Shown here: positions 36,703 through 45,463 of the stretch, in pieces
Layout of the letters: the number at the start of each line of letters is the position of its first letter
How positions within the stretch are numbered: the stretch's first letter is position 1
NCBI GenBank assembly: GCA_017402995.1
Contig: JAFQOV010000007.1
Span: 52,268 to 116,267, forward strand
Reading direction: 5' to 3'
Source of the DNA: Candidatus Gastranaerophilales bacterium
GTDB taxonomy: Bacteria > Cyanobacteriota > Vampirovibrionia > Gastranaerophilales > Gastranaerophilaceae
Length of the DNA stretch: 64,000 nt
Made by a program: the position numbers and the translations under genes
The notes under the pieces: generated by a model
Told to the model about the DNA's origin: nothing
The model's input: only the letters and a program-made list of their open reading frames with translations
The model's database searches: none

Positions 36703-38657
36703 AACAATGTTGCCACAGTAATTGTGTTATCATTCAAATGCGCTTTCACATTCAAACCAGAATAACCATTTAAATTAGACATTTTAAAATCTTTGCCTTT
36801 GTTTTTTATTGCTTCATGGTATAGCTGAGATATAAATGACTCAAAATCAATGTTTTGCCCTTGAATATTTTTTGGCTCAATTAAATCTCTTCCAATTAAT
36901 CTCAATATGGCATGTTTCGAAAAAACCACTTGCGGTCTTCTTTTTGCCTCTTTTTTAACAATAGTCCCTATTTCATCTTGCATATAATCTTTTATTGCAA
37001 CAGGAAGGTCTTCATCTAATGTTGCAAAACCATCATGAAATAATTTATCTTCTTCTGAGTTTAATTTTTTTAAATAGCCATTTATTCTATCAGACAAGTT
37101 ATCGACTGTTGAAAAAATTTCTTTTGACTGTTTATCAATGTCACTTCTATTGAAAAAAGATTCCATTGATTTTGCAAAACTCGGATTACATTGATATTCT
37201 TTAGATAATTCTTCACAAATTTGATGATGTTTTAAATTTGTTAAAGAAGAATAATCCATATTTTTAGCAATAAATTCTGTCGTAATTGGACTTTTTGTCA
37301 ATGGAATACCTTCTTGTTTAACAAATTCAATAATTTTCTTTGCAAAAAATCCAGTAGAAATTAAATCATGTTTATCTCTTGCATTTATTTTTCTGACAAT
37401 TTTTTCTTGTTGAGTTCCCAAATCGGAAGATTGAAACTCACCATAAGCTTTTCTTTTTATTGTTTTATCTTCAAATATTGAATCTTGCGCATCAAATAAA
37501 TGTTTTGTAATATTTTGCGCTGAACCTTTGTCTTCTTTTTTTAAAACCTCGGTCAACATTTCGGCAGTTTTTGCTTTATCATTTTTCAAAACGCCATTTT
37601 GATAAATTTCCTTTACATCAGCTAGTGATAATTTTTTATCATAAAATTCAGATGCCTTATCTAAATATGCTTTTAACTGCAATGTTTTTCTTAGAGCAAC
37701 TTCGCCTTGCTCGCCTTGAACCATACAATTTTTAAAAAGGTCTATTTCTTTTGGTGATGTTCTTGTCAACATTGAAAGCTCTGATATCTTTGGCGTTTCG
37801 CTCTTTATAGCAAATTTATTTTTAAATTTTTCAAAAAAATCATCACGGGAAAATTCAGCCAATGATGTAACCATTTTTTGCAAATATGGCTTTGAAGCAT
37901 TTTCACTTAAGCTTGAATTAACAAATAAACACAAAGCAGCTTTTTTATTAGCCAAATTTTCCAAACTTGGAAATAACTCATCTAATAATTCTCTAAATTC
38001 TTTTTCTGGAAACGATTTAATAGCAGAAAGCAAATCCAACTGGAAGTTTTGATTAAGAACCACTTCTTCCATTATTTCTGCCGTTGAGCCAATTTCATTA
38101 TACATATTTACTAGCTCTTTGACATCTTCTGGCGCTTTTTTGCTAACAAAACTATCGAAAACACCCCCATGTTCTCTAATGCTTTCATATATTTTAATGT
38201 TTCTATTTCTATATTTTTGATAGTTTGCGTCAGTATAAAATTTTCCAAATTGTTCTATATTTGCCACAGGCGAAATTACATTTTTAACTGTTTCATCATA
38301 ACATTTTTGCAGGCTTGTTTCAGGGAAAAAAGCATTTAGCCGCTTTTCTTTTCTTAATTCTTGAAGCATTTCATCAATAGAATCTTCCATGCCTTCTGGA
38401 ATAATTGTTTTAAATGTTTTTTTAAAATTTAATTCAACAGCTTTTTTATAATCGTTAAGAAATTCCCCGAGCTCTTGTTGGCTCATTCCAATATTTTTAA
38501 ATATTTTTTGAAATTTCGTTTCACTAATTAATTGCACAGCATTATTTGCAGATTTAACAAATTCGTCGCAAGGCAAAGCTTTTGGACTAAAAGCAACAGA
38601 ACTGCTGCTTATTGCCTTGCTTACTTGTTTGATACCTCTTGCAAAATCAACTCTCAT
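36699..38657 (-). CDS. Large unknown helical protein with a FSKHA C-terminal module
   Basis: 652 residues, mostly alpha-helical, no signal peptide. The N-terminus MRVDFARGIKQVSKAISSSS then VAFSPK resembles the tag of neighbouring proteins. The last ~70 residues start VVFSKHAILRLIGRDLIEP and end NTITVATLF. The FSxHAxxRLxxR pattern with a terminal TITVA strand recalls the small flagellar-operon protein family (TIGR02530) and also DUF4258-type folds. I cannot decide between them by eye. No Shine-Dalgarno is visible before the ATG. Confidence 0.6.
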   Translation of the reverse strand: MRVDFARGIKQVSKAISSSSVAFSPKALPCDEFVKSANNAVQLISETKFQKIFKNIGMSQQELGEFLNDYKKAVELNFKKTFKTIIPEGMEDSIDEMLQELRKEKRLNAFFPETSLQKCYDETVKNVISPVANIEQFGKFYTDANYQKYRNRNIKIYESIREHGGVFDSFVSKKAPEDVKELVNMYNEIGSTAEIMEEVVLNQNFQLDLLSAIKSFPEKEFRELLDELFPSLENLANKKAALCLFVNSSLSENASKPYLQKMVTSLAEFSRDDFFEKFKNKFAIKSETPKISELSMLTRTSPKEIDLFKNCMVQGEQGEVALRKTLQLKAYLDKASEFYDKKLSLADVKEIYQNGVLKNDKAKTAEMLTEVLKKEDKGSAQNITKHLFDAQDSIFEDKTIKRKAYGEFQSSDLGTQQEKIVRKINARDKHDLISTGFFAKKIIEFVKQEGIPLTKSPITTEFIAKNMDYSSLTNLKHHQICEELSKEYQCNPSFAKSMESFFNRSDIDKQSKEIFSTVDNLSDRINGYLKKLNSEEDKLFHDGFATLDEDLPVAIKDYMQDEIGTIVKKEAKRRPQVVFSKHAILRLIGRDLIEPKNIQGQNIDFESFISQLYHEAIKNKGKDFKMSNLNGYSGLNVKAHLNDNTITVATLF

Positions 38658-38749
38658 ATGTAAATAAAAAAAATTTCAGCAAAATTATTGCCTTTTTTTA
38701 GGCACATGTTGCGAGTTTTTAAAAATTTAACATCTTAACAATACAATTT

Positions 38750-39097
38750 TTAAAATTTCAAAGTATTTTTAAGCTTTTTGATTGCAGAATCTAAATTATA
38801 TTTAAAAGCGCTTTTTGAGCTTGGGATTATTTTTGTTGTTTTGCCTTTGTTAAATTTTTTAGCAAATTCATCTGCAAAATATTCGCAAGTTTCGCTGAAT
38901 TCGTCCATTTTTGAAGCCGATTTTTTATTTGCAGTTATTGTAATTTCAACACAATCTTTAATTGGAGTATATTCAAGGTTTGTTCCAAATTTTTCGTTCA
39001 CAGCAAGAATTTCAGACAAGTTTAAATCGCTTGCTGCTTCTTGAATTTTTTCTTTCAAAAGTATATCCTGTGCGCTAATGGGTCTGATGATAGTCAA
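38750..39097 (-). CDS. Small unknown protein with TTG start
   Basis: 115 residues if it starts at the TTG at 39097, which has AAGGA 7 nt upstream; the longer frame from 39175 has no ribosome binding site. The sequence begins MTIIRPISAQDILLKEKIQE, then a helix-strand-helix layout ending in a basic helix (SAIKKLKNTLKF). No family is recognised and no signal or membrane helix is seen. Confidence 0.55.
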   Translation of the reverse strand: MTIIRPISAQDILLKEKIQEAASDLNLSEILAVNEKFGTNLEYTPIKDCVEITITANKKSASKMDEFSETCEYFADEFAKKFNKGKTTKIIPSSKSAFKYNLDSAIKKLKNTLKF

Positions 39098-39176
39098 AAC
39101 TTTTTCCTTTATTTTGTATATTCTATTAAAACATAAAATAATTAATTTTTGCGCTAATGAGATTAAAAATTGCAAT

Positions 39177-39208
39177 AAAAAAGAGTTCCTTAACTAGAAC
39201 TCTTTTTT
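39177..39208 (-). terminator. Terminator after tRNA-Met
   Basis: AAAAAAGAGTTC pairs with GAACTCTTTTTT around an 8-nt loop, directly downstream of the tRNA on the minus strand. Confidence 0.8.
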
Positions 39209-39211
39209 AAT

Positions 39212-39285
39212 TAGCTGGAGACAGATTCGAACTGTCGACCTTTCGGGTATGAGCCGAACGCTCTCACCAACTGAGCTACCCAGCC
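39212..39285 (-). tRNA. tRNA-Met or tRNA-Ile2 (anticodon CAT)
   Basis: 74-nt cloverleaf with D-stem GCTC/GAGC, anticodon stem TTCGG/CCGAA around CTCATAC, and T-arm GACAG-TTCGAAT-CTGTC. The first pair is G-T, so it is not an initiator tRNA in the usual sense; elongator Met is more likely, though a lysidine-modified Ile tRNA with CAT cannot be excluded. Confidence 0.9.
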
Positions 39286-39386
39286 ATAACTACTTAATAT
39301 TTAATTTTCATCTGGCTCAGTTGCCTCGAGCGAGCTCTCACGTTTTTTAATTCGTTCGCTTTGCTCACTTCGGGAGCTACCCAGCC
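39286..39386 (-). repeat. Truncated tRNA-Met decoy upstream of tRNA-Met
   Basis: On the minus strand, 101 nt before the real tRNA start, TTATGGCTGGGTAGCTC repeats the leader, acceptor strand and D-stem of the tRNA, then closes an altered D-arm (GCTC-CCGAAGT-GAGC) and runs into AAAGCGAACG. The remainder has hairpins such as GAGAGCTCGCTC but no anticodon arm. The altered D-arm and AAAGCGAA core are shared with the tRNA-Lys decoy at 13742. Confidence 0.6.
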
Positions 39387-39469
39387 ATAAATAAATCTGA
39401 CACGTGCAAACGCTCTGTCAAACTGTAAGAAAATAATCTCACAAACAATTTTAAATTTCAAGTATTTTA

Positions 39470-39490
39470 AAAGGGGCTTTTGACCCCTTT
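39470..39490 (-). terminator. Terminator of the small membrane protein gene
   Basis: AAAGGGG pairs with CCCCTTT around CTTTTGA, just beyond the stop of the gene at 39497. The gap 39387-39469 shows nothing else. Confidence 0.7.
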
Positions 39491-39496
39491 AAAAAA

Positions 39497-39844
39497 TTAA
39501 TCTTTTCTTTCAAACTCTTTATCAATATAACTGCGAAATTTGTCCATTTCGCGAATTTGTTCTTTTCTAATTTTATCAAATTCTTTAAGATATTCTTTTT
39601 GAATTTTATCCATTTCTTTGTATTTTGCATCAAATTCTTCTTTACTGATGTCTTTATCATTGAATTTATAAATCATTTTATGATGCATGCAAGGCATTTT
39701 AGGTTTGTGAATAGCATAAAAAGTACACAAAGCAAATAAAACACCGAGATATACACTAATGAATTTCAACAAAAATTTCTTAAACCATTTGCAAGTGCAC
39801 TCGCATTTATGCTCATTTTTTTCATATTCTTCTTCATGTGTCAT
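39497..39844 (-). CDS. Small single-pass membrane protein with charged helical tail
   Basis: 115 residues from the ATG at 39844, which has AAGGAG upstream; an ATG at 39865 lies before that site. The N-terminal ~20 residues hold HKCECTCKW, a Cys/His-rich patch; residues ~26-44 form a membrane helix; a CMHH patch follows; the rest is a charged helix (KEEFDAKYKEMDKIQKEYLK). It could sense or bind metal at the membrane, but no family is known to me. Confidence 0.6.
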   Translation of the reverse strand: MTHEEEYEKNEHKCECTCKWFKKFLLKFISVYLGVLFALCTFYAIHKPKMPCMHHKMIYKFNDKDISKEEFDAKYKEMDKIQKEYLKEFDKIRKEQIREMDKFRSYIDKEFERKD

Positions 39845-39889
39845 AATTTTCTCCTTATTAAACACATCTATTTAAGCACAAATTAAATC

Positions 39890-40468
39890 TTATAATATTC
39901 CCTTGGTGGAGGGTATTTCGCTTCCACTGATTTTAACTGCTTGTTTCAGAGCTTTTGCAAACGCTTTAAAAGAAGCTTCAATGATATGATGAGTATCATA
40001 TCCATTTAACATTTTAAAATGCAATGTAAAACCAGCGTTTGTCACAAGGCTTTGGAAGAAATGGTGGAATAAAACTGTTTCAAAATCATCAGTTTTTTCT
40101 TCCTTGATTTCAACATCTAAATTTAAAAATGGGCGAGAAGATATATCAAGCGCGCACAAAATCAAAGCCTCGTCCATTGGCAAAATAACACTTGAATAGC
40201 GCTCAATTCCTTTTTTATCACCTAAAGCTTCAACAAACGCCTTGCCCAATAAAATTGCGCAATCTTCAATCAAATGATGATGATTGTTATCAAGCGCAAG
40301 CGCATTTAATTGAATATCAATTCCACTATGTGCACTCAATTGTTCAAGCATATGCTTAAAAAAGCGATTTTGCACATTAATTTCATATTTTCCACAACCA
40401 TCAAGATTGATTTTCAAACTGATTTCAGTTTCTTTGGTGTTTCTTGTTTTTTCAGCTATTCTTTGCAT
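39890..40468 (-). CDS. hisB: Imidazoleglycerol-phosphate dehydratase
   Basis: 192 residues, the monofunctional HisB dehydratase. Metal-binding motifs DNNHHHLIEDCAI and GYDTHHIIEASFKAFA are both present, as is GIERYSSVILPMDEAL. It dehydrates imidazoleglycerol phosphate in histidine synthesis. It overlaps the end of the hisC fusion by 13 nt, so the two are coupled. Confidence 0.96.
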   Translation of the reverse strand: MQRIAEKTRNTKETEISLKINLDGCGKYEINVQNRFFKHMLEQLSAHSGIDIQLNALALDNNHHHLIEDCAILLGKAFVEALGDKKGIERYSSVILPMDEALILCALDISSRPFLNLDVEIKEEKTDDFETVLFHHFFQSLVTNAGFTLHFKMLNGYDTHHIIEASFKAFAKALKQAVKISGSEIPSTKGIL

Positions 40469-42216
40469 TTTACCTTCTCGATTTCATCTAAAAACTGTTC
40501 TATTTTTCTCGCGTCATCTAAGATATATTTTGCGCCGAGATGTTTAAAATTATTTACCATGTTATTGTAATCTGCATCTGGTGCGATTATTCCAATCGTA
40601 TCAACATTTGCACCTTTTCCAGAAATAATATCATCAACGCTGTCACCAAAATATTTTACGCTCAAATGTGGACAATGTTTTAAAATTTTCAAAACTCCCT
40701 TTGGACTTGGTTTTAAGTCATCTTTTTCTAAATCATCTGCTGTCACATAATAATAGAAAAATTTATCTATATCATATTTTTCAAGCGAATATTTTGCTTC
40801 TTGCTTTAATCTTCCAGAAAATACCGCAAAGTCAAACTTTTCAGATAATTTTTCAAAAATTTCTTTTGAAATAACAAGTTTTTCTTCATCAATTAAATAT
40901 TTTTTGGTTTTGTCATTTGGATTGAAAAACAAATCTTGAAAAACATTAATAACATCTTCTAAATCAATATCAAAACCATATTTTTCAAGCAAGCACTTTG
41001 TCGCGTCCCAATCGCAATTCATTCCGCCCATATTTTTAACGGCTTGAATTTCTTTTAAACTCACTTCTTGTCCTGCAAAATGTTTAAAAGTTTCTCTAAT
41101 TGCGCCAGTATATGAATTAGATACGTCAAAAACAACACCATCAAGGTCGAAGATTAATAAGTTTTTCTTTTGCAACAATTCTAAAATATATTTAACACCG
41201 CCCAAAGTTGGCACTGTTATTCTAAGGCAAGTTGAAATTGACGAATTAGGCGAAAATTTGCGTACGATAACGCCATTTTTTTTCAATTTTTCATAACAAA
41301 AATCGCAATGTTCAAAAAAGTCGCACAATACAAAATTAGCACCTGATGGATATGGTTTGTAGCCAAGCTTTTCCAACCCTTCAGATAATACATTAAGCGC
41401 CTGTTGATTTTTTTCCTTTGTTTCAACAAAACTTTTTTCATCATTCAAAACAGCGTTAACACAAGCAAGTGCAAGCGTATTCACGCTATATGGCGAAATG
41501 ACTTTTTTCAATTGTTTTATTATTGAATTTTGCGCAAAAACAACCCCAAAACGCACGCCAGCAATGGCAAAATCTTTTGAATATGATTTTACAATCGCGA
41601 TATTTTCATGTTCTTTAATTAAATCAATATAATCTTCAATAACAATATCTGGCGCGAAATTTATATATGTGCAATCAACAATAAACAAGGTATTTGAATG
41701 TTTTTTTAATAACGTTTCTATTTCGCTTCTTGAAACAATCTCGCCTGTTGGATTGTTTGGAGTTGCAATATAGGCAAGTTTTGTATTTTGAGAAATGTTA
41801 TTTGAAAATTTTTCAATATCAAAAACAAATTTTTCATCATATTCTATTGTTTTTGGTTTTGCGCCAACAAGCTTTGCATATAAAGCAGGCATTGAAAAAG
41901 TCGGATTATAAGATAATATCTCGTCATTTTCATCTAAATATGCGTTAATTATGACGCTCAGTGCTTCATCACACCCATTTGAAATCAAGATATTTGAAAA
42001 ATCAACATCAAAACGTTTTGCCAATTTTTCAACAGTTTTCCCATACACTGGATACAAAGAAATCTCAGAAAAATCAAAGTTTTTAATGGCGCTGATGATA
42101 TTTTGATTTGCGCCATAAATATTTTCGTTTGAATCCAGCTTCAAACGCCAATCAATTCGAAAATCATCTGTTTGATATTCAACTATGTTTTCTAAGGTTT
42201 TCCTTGGTTTAATCAT
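40456..42216 (-). CDS. hisC: HisC aminotransferase fused to a HAD phosphatase
   Basis: 586 residues. Residues 1-~350 are histidinol-phosphate aminotransferase: LDSNENIYGAN, ISNGCDEALS, ATPNNPTGEI, and the PLP lysine region VKSYSKDFAIAGVRFG. Residues ~355-586 are a HAD phosphatase: LLIFDLDGVVFDVS, FAVFSGRLKQEA and KYFGDSVDDI. A fusion would carry both transamination and possibly histidinol-phosphate dephosphorylation, a step with no other visible gene here. The start has no Shine-Dalgarno but TATAAT lies 6 nt before the ATG. Confidence 0.88.
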   Translation of the reverse strand: MIKPRKTLENIVEYQTDDFRIDWRLKLDSNENIYGANQNIISAIKNFDFSEISLYPVYGKTVEKLAKRFDVDFSNILISNGCDEALSVIINAYLDENDEILSYNPTFSMPALYAKLVGAKPKTIEYDEKFVFDIEKFSNNISQNTKLAYIATPNNPTGEIVSRSEIETLLKKHSNTLFIVDCTYINFAPDIVIEDYIDLIKEHENIAIVKSYSKDFAIAGVRFGVVFAQNSIIKQLKKVISPYSVNTLALACVNAVLNDEKSFVETKEKNQQALNVLSEGLEKLGYKPYPSGANFVLCDFFEHCDFCYEKLKKNGVIVRKFSPNSSISTCLRITVPTLGGVKYILELLQKKNLLIFDLDGVVFDVSNSYTGAIRETFKHFAGQEVSLKEIQAVKNMGGMNCDWDATKCLLEKYGFDIDLEDVINVFQDLFFNPNDKTKKYLIDEEKLVISKEIFEKLSEKFDFAVFSGRLKQEAKYSLEKYDIDKFFYYYVTADDLEKDDLKPSPKGVLKILKHCPHLSVKYFGDSVDDIISGKGANVDTIGIIAPDADYNNMVNNFKHLGAKYILDDARKIEQFLDEIEKVKCKE

Positions 42217-42222
42217 AGTTGA

Positions 42223-42228
42223 ATTATA
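42223..42228 (-). promoter_or_regulatory. TATAAT box 6 nt before the hisC start
   Basis: Minus-strand TATAAT ends 6 nt before the ATG at 42216, the same spacing as before bioD, tyrA and the TPR gene; a leaderless mRNA is likely. No good -35 is seen. Confidence 0.5.
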
Positions 42229-42263
42229 CTATAAATTTTTTGTTTTTGGATACTGTTTTAAGG

Positions 42264-43058
42264 CTATTTTCGCGCCCAAAATTGCTTTTGTTTGACTTCA
42301 ATTCGCACATTTGCAAGCTCAATATCGTCATAATCTACATAATCAAATTGAAAAAGGTTTCTTCCTGTTTGAATAATTAACTCATTATCCTCTTTCAAAA
42401 TATTCTTTGGAATTTTAAATTCCAAATTATCCCCATTCAATTCAATTGAAGCGATTTTATATCCATTTACAAAAACTTCTGTCGCAGATGAATAAACTTT
42501 TGCAATTTTATTTTGTCCTTGAAGCTTTGCTTTTTTAGTGTCTATCCCAATTATTGTGCCAATTTTAACAACAACATCTTGATTTTGGTTAGACATTGGG
42601 CGCTTAAAATTTTGCGCCATGTAATATCCATTTGCACCAATGCGAAAATCCGAACTATTTGCGCTGTTTGGAGAAAACATGTTATCCCCAAGGTGCATAA
42701 CACCACTTGTAATTTGCATGTCAAACGGATTTGATTGTTCAATTCCAAGCTTTAATGGACCTTTAATGACGCTATTATCCACCGTTAAAGAAAAGGTTTT
42801 ATATCCATCTTTTTCGACAAATAAAACTGTTTTATCTGCAACGTCTGCATTCAATTGAAAGACGCCATTATGGTCTGAATATGTTGTATAGTGGATTTCT
42901 GGAATTGTAATTTTGGCATTACTTAGGGGTTTATTTGTTTTTGAATCAACAATTCTATTTTGATAATTCATTGTGTTATGGTCAATTTTGCCCATAATCG
43001 CGCCAAGTGTTGCTAGATGTATATTTAAAAATAAAAAAATAACAAAAATATGCTTCAT
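42264..43058 (-). CDS. Secreted protein with carboxypeptidase-regulatory-like domain
   Basis: 264 residues from the ATG at 43058 with GAGG upstream. An N-terminal hydrophobic signal (residues 1-~20) is followed by a beta-sandwich-like region: NRIVDSKTNKPLSNAKITIP, then YSDHNGVFQLNA and LFVEKDGYKTFSL, the pattern of carboxypeptidase-regulatory/CNA-B-type domains. The C-terminal half is also beta-rich. It is probably periplasmic or surface exposed; the function is unknown. Confidence 0.65.
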   Translation of the reverse strand: MKHIFVIFLFLNIHLATLGAIMGKIDHNTMNYQNRIVDSKTNKPLSNAKITIPEIHYTTYSDHNGVFQLNADVADKTVLFVEKDGYKTFSLTVDNSVIKGPLKLGIEQSNPFDMQITSGVMHLGDNMFSPNSANSSDFRIGANGYYMAQNFKRPMSNQNQDVVVKIGTIIGIDTKKAKLQGQNKIAKVYSSATEVFVNGYKIASIELNGDNLEFKIPKNILKEDNELIIQTGRNLFQFDYVDYDDIELANVRIEVKQKQFWARK

Positions 43059-43144
43059 TTTAACCTCTTTAAACATGTTTTAAATTAAAATAAAATTTAA
43101 AACATTATAGAGATATATGAAGCATAGTTAGAAAAAAGTATAAT

Positions 43145-43172
43145 AAAAAACGCTCTATATAAGAGCGTTTTT
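43145..43172 (-). terminator. Terminator of the LysM gene
   Basis: AAAACGCTCT and AGAGCGTTTT pair across ATATA, with T-runs on both strands. Confidence 0.8.
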
Positions 43173-43176
43173 AAAG

Positions 43177-43734
43177 TTATCTTTCTTGTGAAACTGGGAT
43201 TATTAACTCTTGCCCAATTTTAATTGCCGCAGGATTTATAATTCCGTTTATTCTTTGAATTTCTAAGATTTTAGCTTCATCATATTTTCCATAAAATCTA
43301 TATGAAATTCCATTTAAAGTATCACCTTTTTTAACAATATATTTTTCTTCAGAAACAACTGAATCACTAGCAACAGGGGCAATTGCCTCTTCGCCAATCA
43401 AAGCAACGCTTTGTTCAGTTTTAATTTTTGGTGTCATTGAAGAAATTGAAACAATTAATGTTATACAACACATGAACAATACGCCCGCAATGAAGCCGAT
43501 TGTAAGGTATGTTGCTGGTGATTTGTGTGAAGTTGTGCGTGTTGCATTGTGTACTTTTTGAATACCTTTTTGAACACCACCCCAAAGAATATCAAGTTCT
43601 TTTGATTTTGTAGATCTGTAATATTGGTTTAATTGTACTCTTGTGTTTGGTTTTTTATCTATTTGAGATAAACCTGCCAAAACACCCATTTTCTCGCGAG
43701 TTAAACCTGATCTGTGTAATGTTGAACCCTTCAT
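43177..43734 (-). CDS. Membrane-anchored LysM protein
   Basis: 185 residues. A basic cytoplasmic N-terminus (~70 residues), one membrane helix (about 74-98, TYLTIGFIAGVLFMCCITLI), then a periplasmic LysM domain at ~131-182 (YIVKKGDTLNGISYRFYG ... INPAAIKIGQELIIP), which binds peptidoglycan. This topology suggests a link between cytoplasm and cell wall. AAGGTG lies before the ATG. Confidence 0.85.
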   Translation of the reverse strand: MKGSTLHRSGLTREKMGVLAGLSQIDKKPNTRVQLNQYYRSTKSKELDILWGGVQKGIQKVHNATRTTSHKSPATYLTIGFIAGVLFMCCITLIVSISSMTPKIKTEQSVALIGEEAIAPVASDSVVSEEKYIVKKGDTLNGISYRFYGKYDEAKILEIQRINGIINPAAIKIGQELIIPVSQER

Positions 43735-43819
43735 GTTGCACCTTATTATAATTTTCTTGTCCCATGTTATAAAGAGCGAAAGGCAAAGTCAAGAAAGTAT
43801 GAACATGTGTGAAGTTTTA

Positions 43820-44386
43820 TTAATTCATAGATGCAACAACATTTTTAGCGCCTTCAAAAATTCCTTTGATTAAATCTTTATTGTTTGCAACGTTAAACCC
43901 ACCCTCTTTTAAATATTCAATTAATCTTTTTTTCCACATAATAAATAGCTCATCATCAGACATGTTAAGCGCTAGTGCAATCTTTTTTAGCTCAGAAAAA
44001 TCAATCTGTATTGGTTTTGCACCTCTTAAAATATCAACAAGCTCAAGGCGCTTTTTCTTTTCAAACATTTTTAAAAAATCAAGCGTCGATAATTTATTGT
44101 GCTTAATTAAATCTTTTAACATCAAAAGATTTTCGCTAAAGCTTTCAATTTCTGATGGAATTTGATATTCGCTAAACTCTTCTGGATTAATATCCATTAC
44201 AGTTGCAATGCGCTCAAGCGTTATCCCACGGGTTGAAAAAGGCACATTTTCATCTATCAAATTATAAACATAAGACAATGTCACACCTATCATTTGCGCA
44301 AAATCTTTTTTGTGTAATTTTGTTTTATTCAAAAAATCGTTCACAAGTTGCGAGCTTTTCTTTTGTATAGATAAATTATTTTTCAT
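43820..44386 (-). CDS. XRE-family transcriptional regulator
   Basis: 188 residues. An N-terminal helix-turn-helix (KKDFAQMIGVTLSYVYNLID) followed by RGITLERIATVMDINPEEF matches the XRE/cI fold. A second, weaker helical repeat in the C-terminal half (DFSELKKIALALNMSDDELF) looks similar. It diverges from pth and could regulate itself. Targets are unknown. Confidence 0.75.
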   Translation of the reverse strand: MKNNLSIQKKSSQLVNDFLNKTKLHKKDFAQMIGVTLSYVYNLIDENVPFSTRGITLERIATVMDINPEEFSEYQIPSEIESFSENLLMLKDLIKHNKLSTLDFLKMFEKKKRLELVDILRGAKPIQIDFSELKKIALALNMSDDELFIMWKKRLIEYLKEGGFNVANNKDLIKGIFEGAKNVVASMN

Positions 44387-44511
44387 TGATATTGATATAC
44401 TCCGTCTTATATGCTATTTTACAAATAACCTTTTTTGATTAAATTTTAATTACCAAAAAAGACAAATAAATTAGATTAATTCAAATTACCTTTTAAATCG
44501 GAAAGAAAAAA

Positions 44512-45066
44512 ATGAAAGCATTAATCGGCTTAGGAAATCCCGAAGTTAAATATAAAACTACAAGGCATAATACTGGTTTTTTAATAATGGACGAAATTTT
44601 AAAAAACCATCAGGTGACCTTAAATGATAAATTTAATTCATTTTTTGGCAAAAAGGGTGATGTTCTTTATCTTTTACCAAAAACATACATGAATTTATCT
44701 GGCAGAGCCGTAATTGAATTAATGAATTTTTATAAATTAAAACCGAGTGATATTTTGGTAATTTATGATGATGCGACAATTGAATTTGGCACATTTCGTT
44801 TGAAAAAAAACGGAAGTTTTGGCGGACACAATGGAATTAAATCTATTATTAATTCAATTGGGACAGATGTTTTTGATAGGTTAAAAGTTGGCGTTGGGCC
44901 GGTTCCAGCTAATTTTACAATAGATAATTTTGTTTTAGGTAATTTTTCGTCTGATGAACTTCAAGGAATTGAAAAAATGAGCAAAATTGCACTTGATTTA
45001 GTTGATTGTTGGCTAAAAGAAGGCATGGAAAAAGCGCAAAACAAATTTAACGGAAAAGTTATTTAA
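44512..45066 (+). CDS. pth: Peptidyl-tRNA hydrolase
   Basis: Recycles peptidyl-tRNA released by stalled ribosomes. 184 residues. Catalytic residues lie in GLGNPEVKYKTTRHNTGF (the His), KTYMNLSGRAV, and VIYDDATIEFG (the Asp); SFGGHNGIKSI is also typical. GGAAAG lies before the ATG. Confidence 0.96.
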   Translation: MKALIGLGNPEVKYKTTRHNTGFLIMDEILKNHQVTLNDKFNSFFGKKGDVLYLLPKTYMNLSGRAVIELMNFYKLKPSDILVIYDDATIEFGTFRLKKNGSFGGHNGIKSIINSIGTDVFDRLKVGVGPVPANFTIDNFVLGNFSSDELQGIEKMSKIALDLVDCWLKEGMEKAQNKFNGKVI

Positions 45067-45090
45067 TTTTTAATATTGCCCAATTGGATT

Positions 45091-45214
45091 GCCCTTGTGG
45101 GCAATTGTTGTCATGTGAAAAAGATTGTTATATATAATTAATCTTTTTCATACTTCCAGCTATTCTTAATTCCAGACAGTATGGGGCATTTTTAAAATCG
45201 CCCCATTTTTTTTG
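45091..45214 (+). ncRNA. Candidate small RNA / structured region downstream of pth
   Basis: This 150-bp gap has three hairpins: ATTGCCC/GGGCAAT (about 45091-45108), GAAAAAGATT/AATCTTTTTC (about 45118-45150) and ATGGGGC/GCCCCAT (45181-45206) followed by eight T. The last is a strong terminator, but it lies ~115 nt past the pth stop, so it may end a small RNA as well as pth read-through. No known RNA family is recognised. Confidence 0.35.
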
Positions 45215-45219
45215 TTTTC

Positions 45220-45442
45220 GCACCGGCTGGCGCTTTTTGCTCCTGTCAAATTCGCCTTCGGCAAGAATTTGAAACGTCGCATTCGTAATGCTATCGCCAA
45301 CCTTCATCAGGTTGACGATTTAGCACCGGCTGGCGCTTTTTGCTCCTGTCAAATTCGCCTTCGGCAAGAATTTGAAACGTCGCATTCGTAATGCTATCGC
45401 CAACCTTCATCAGGTTGACGATTTAGCACCGGCTGGCGCTTT
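45220..45442 (+). repeat. 103-bp tandem repeat, two full copies and a partial third
   Basis: Units start at 45220, 45323 and 45426, each with GCACCGGCTGGCGCTTT; the first two are almost identical over 103 bp and the third ends after 17 bp. Each contains CAAATTC/GAATTTG with an inner GCC/GGC stem and CAACC/GGTTG. The repeats are far more GC-rich than their surroundings and end 21 bp before a sigma-28 promoter. Confidence 0.9.
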
Positions 45443-45463
45443 GTTAATTTTTGTTACAAATAC

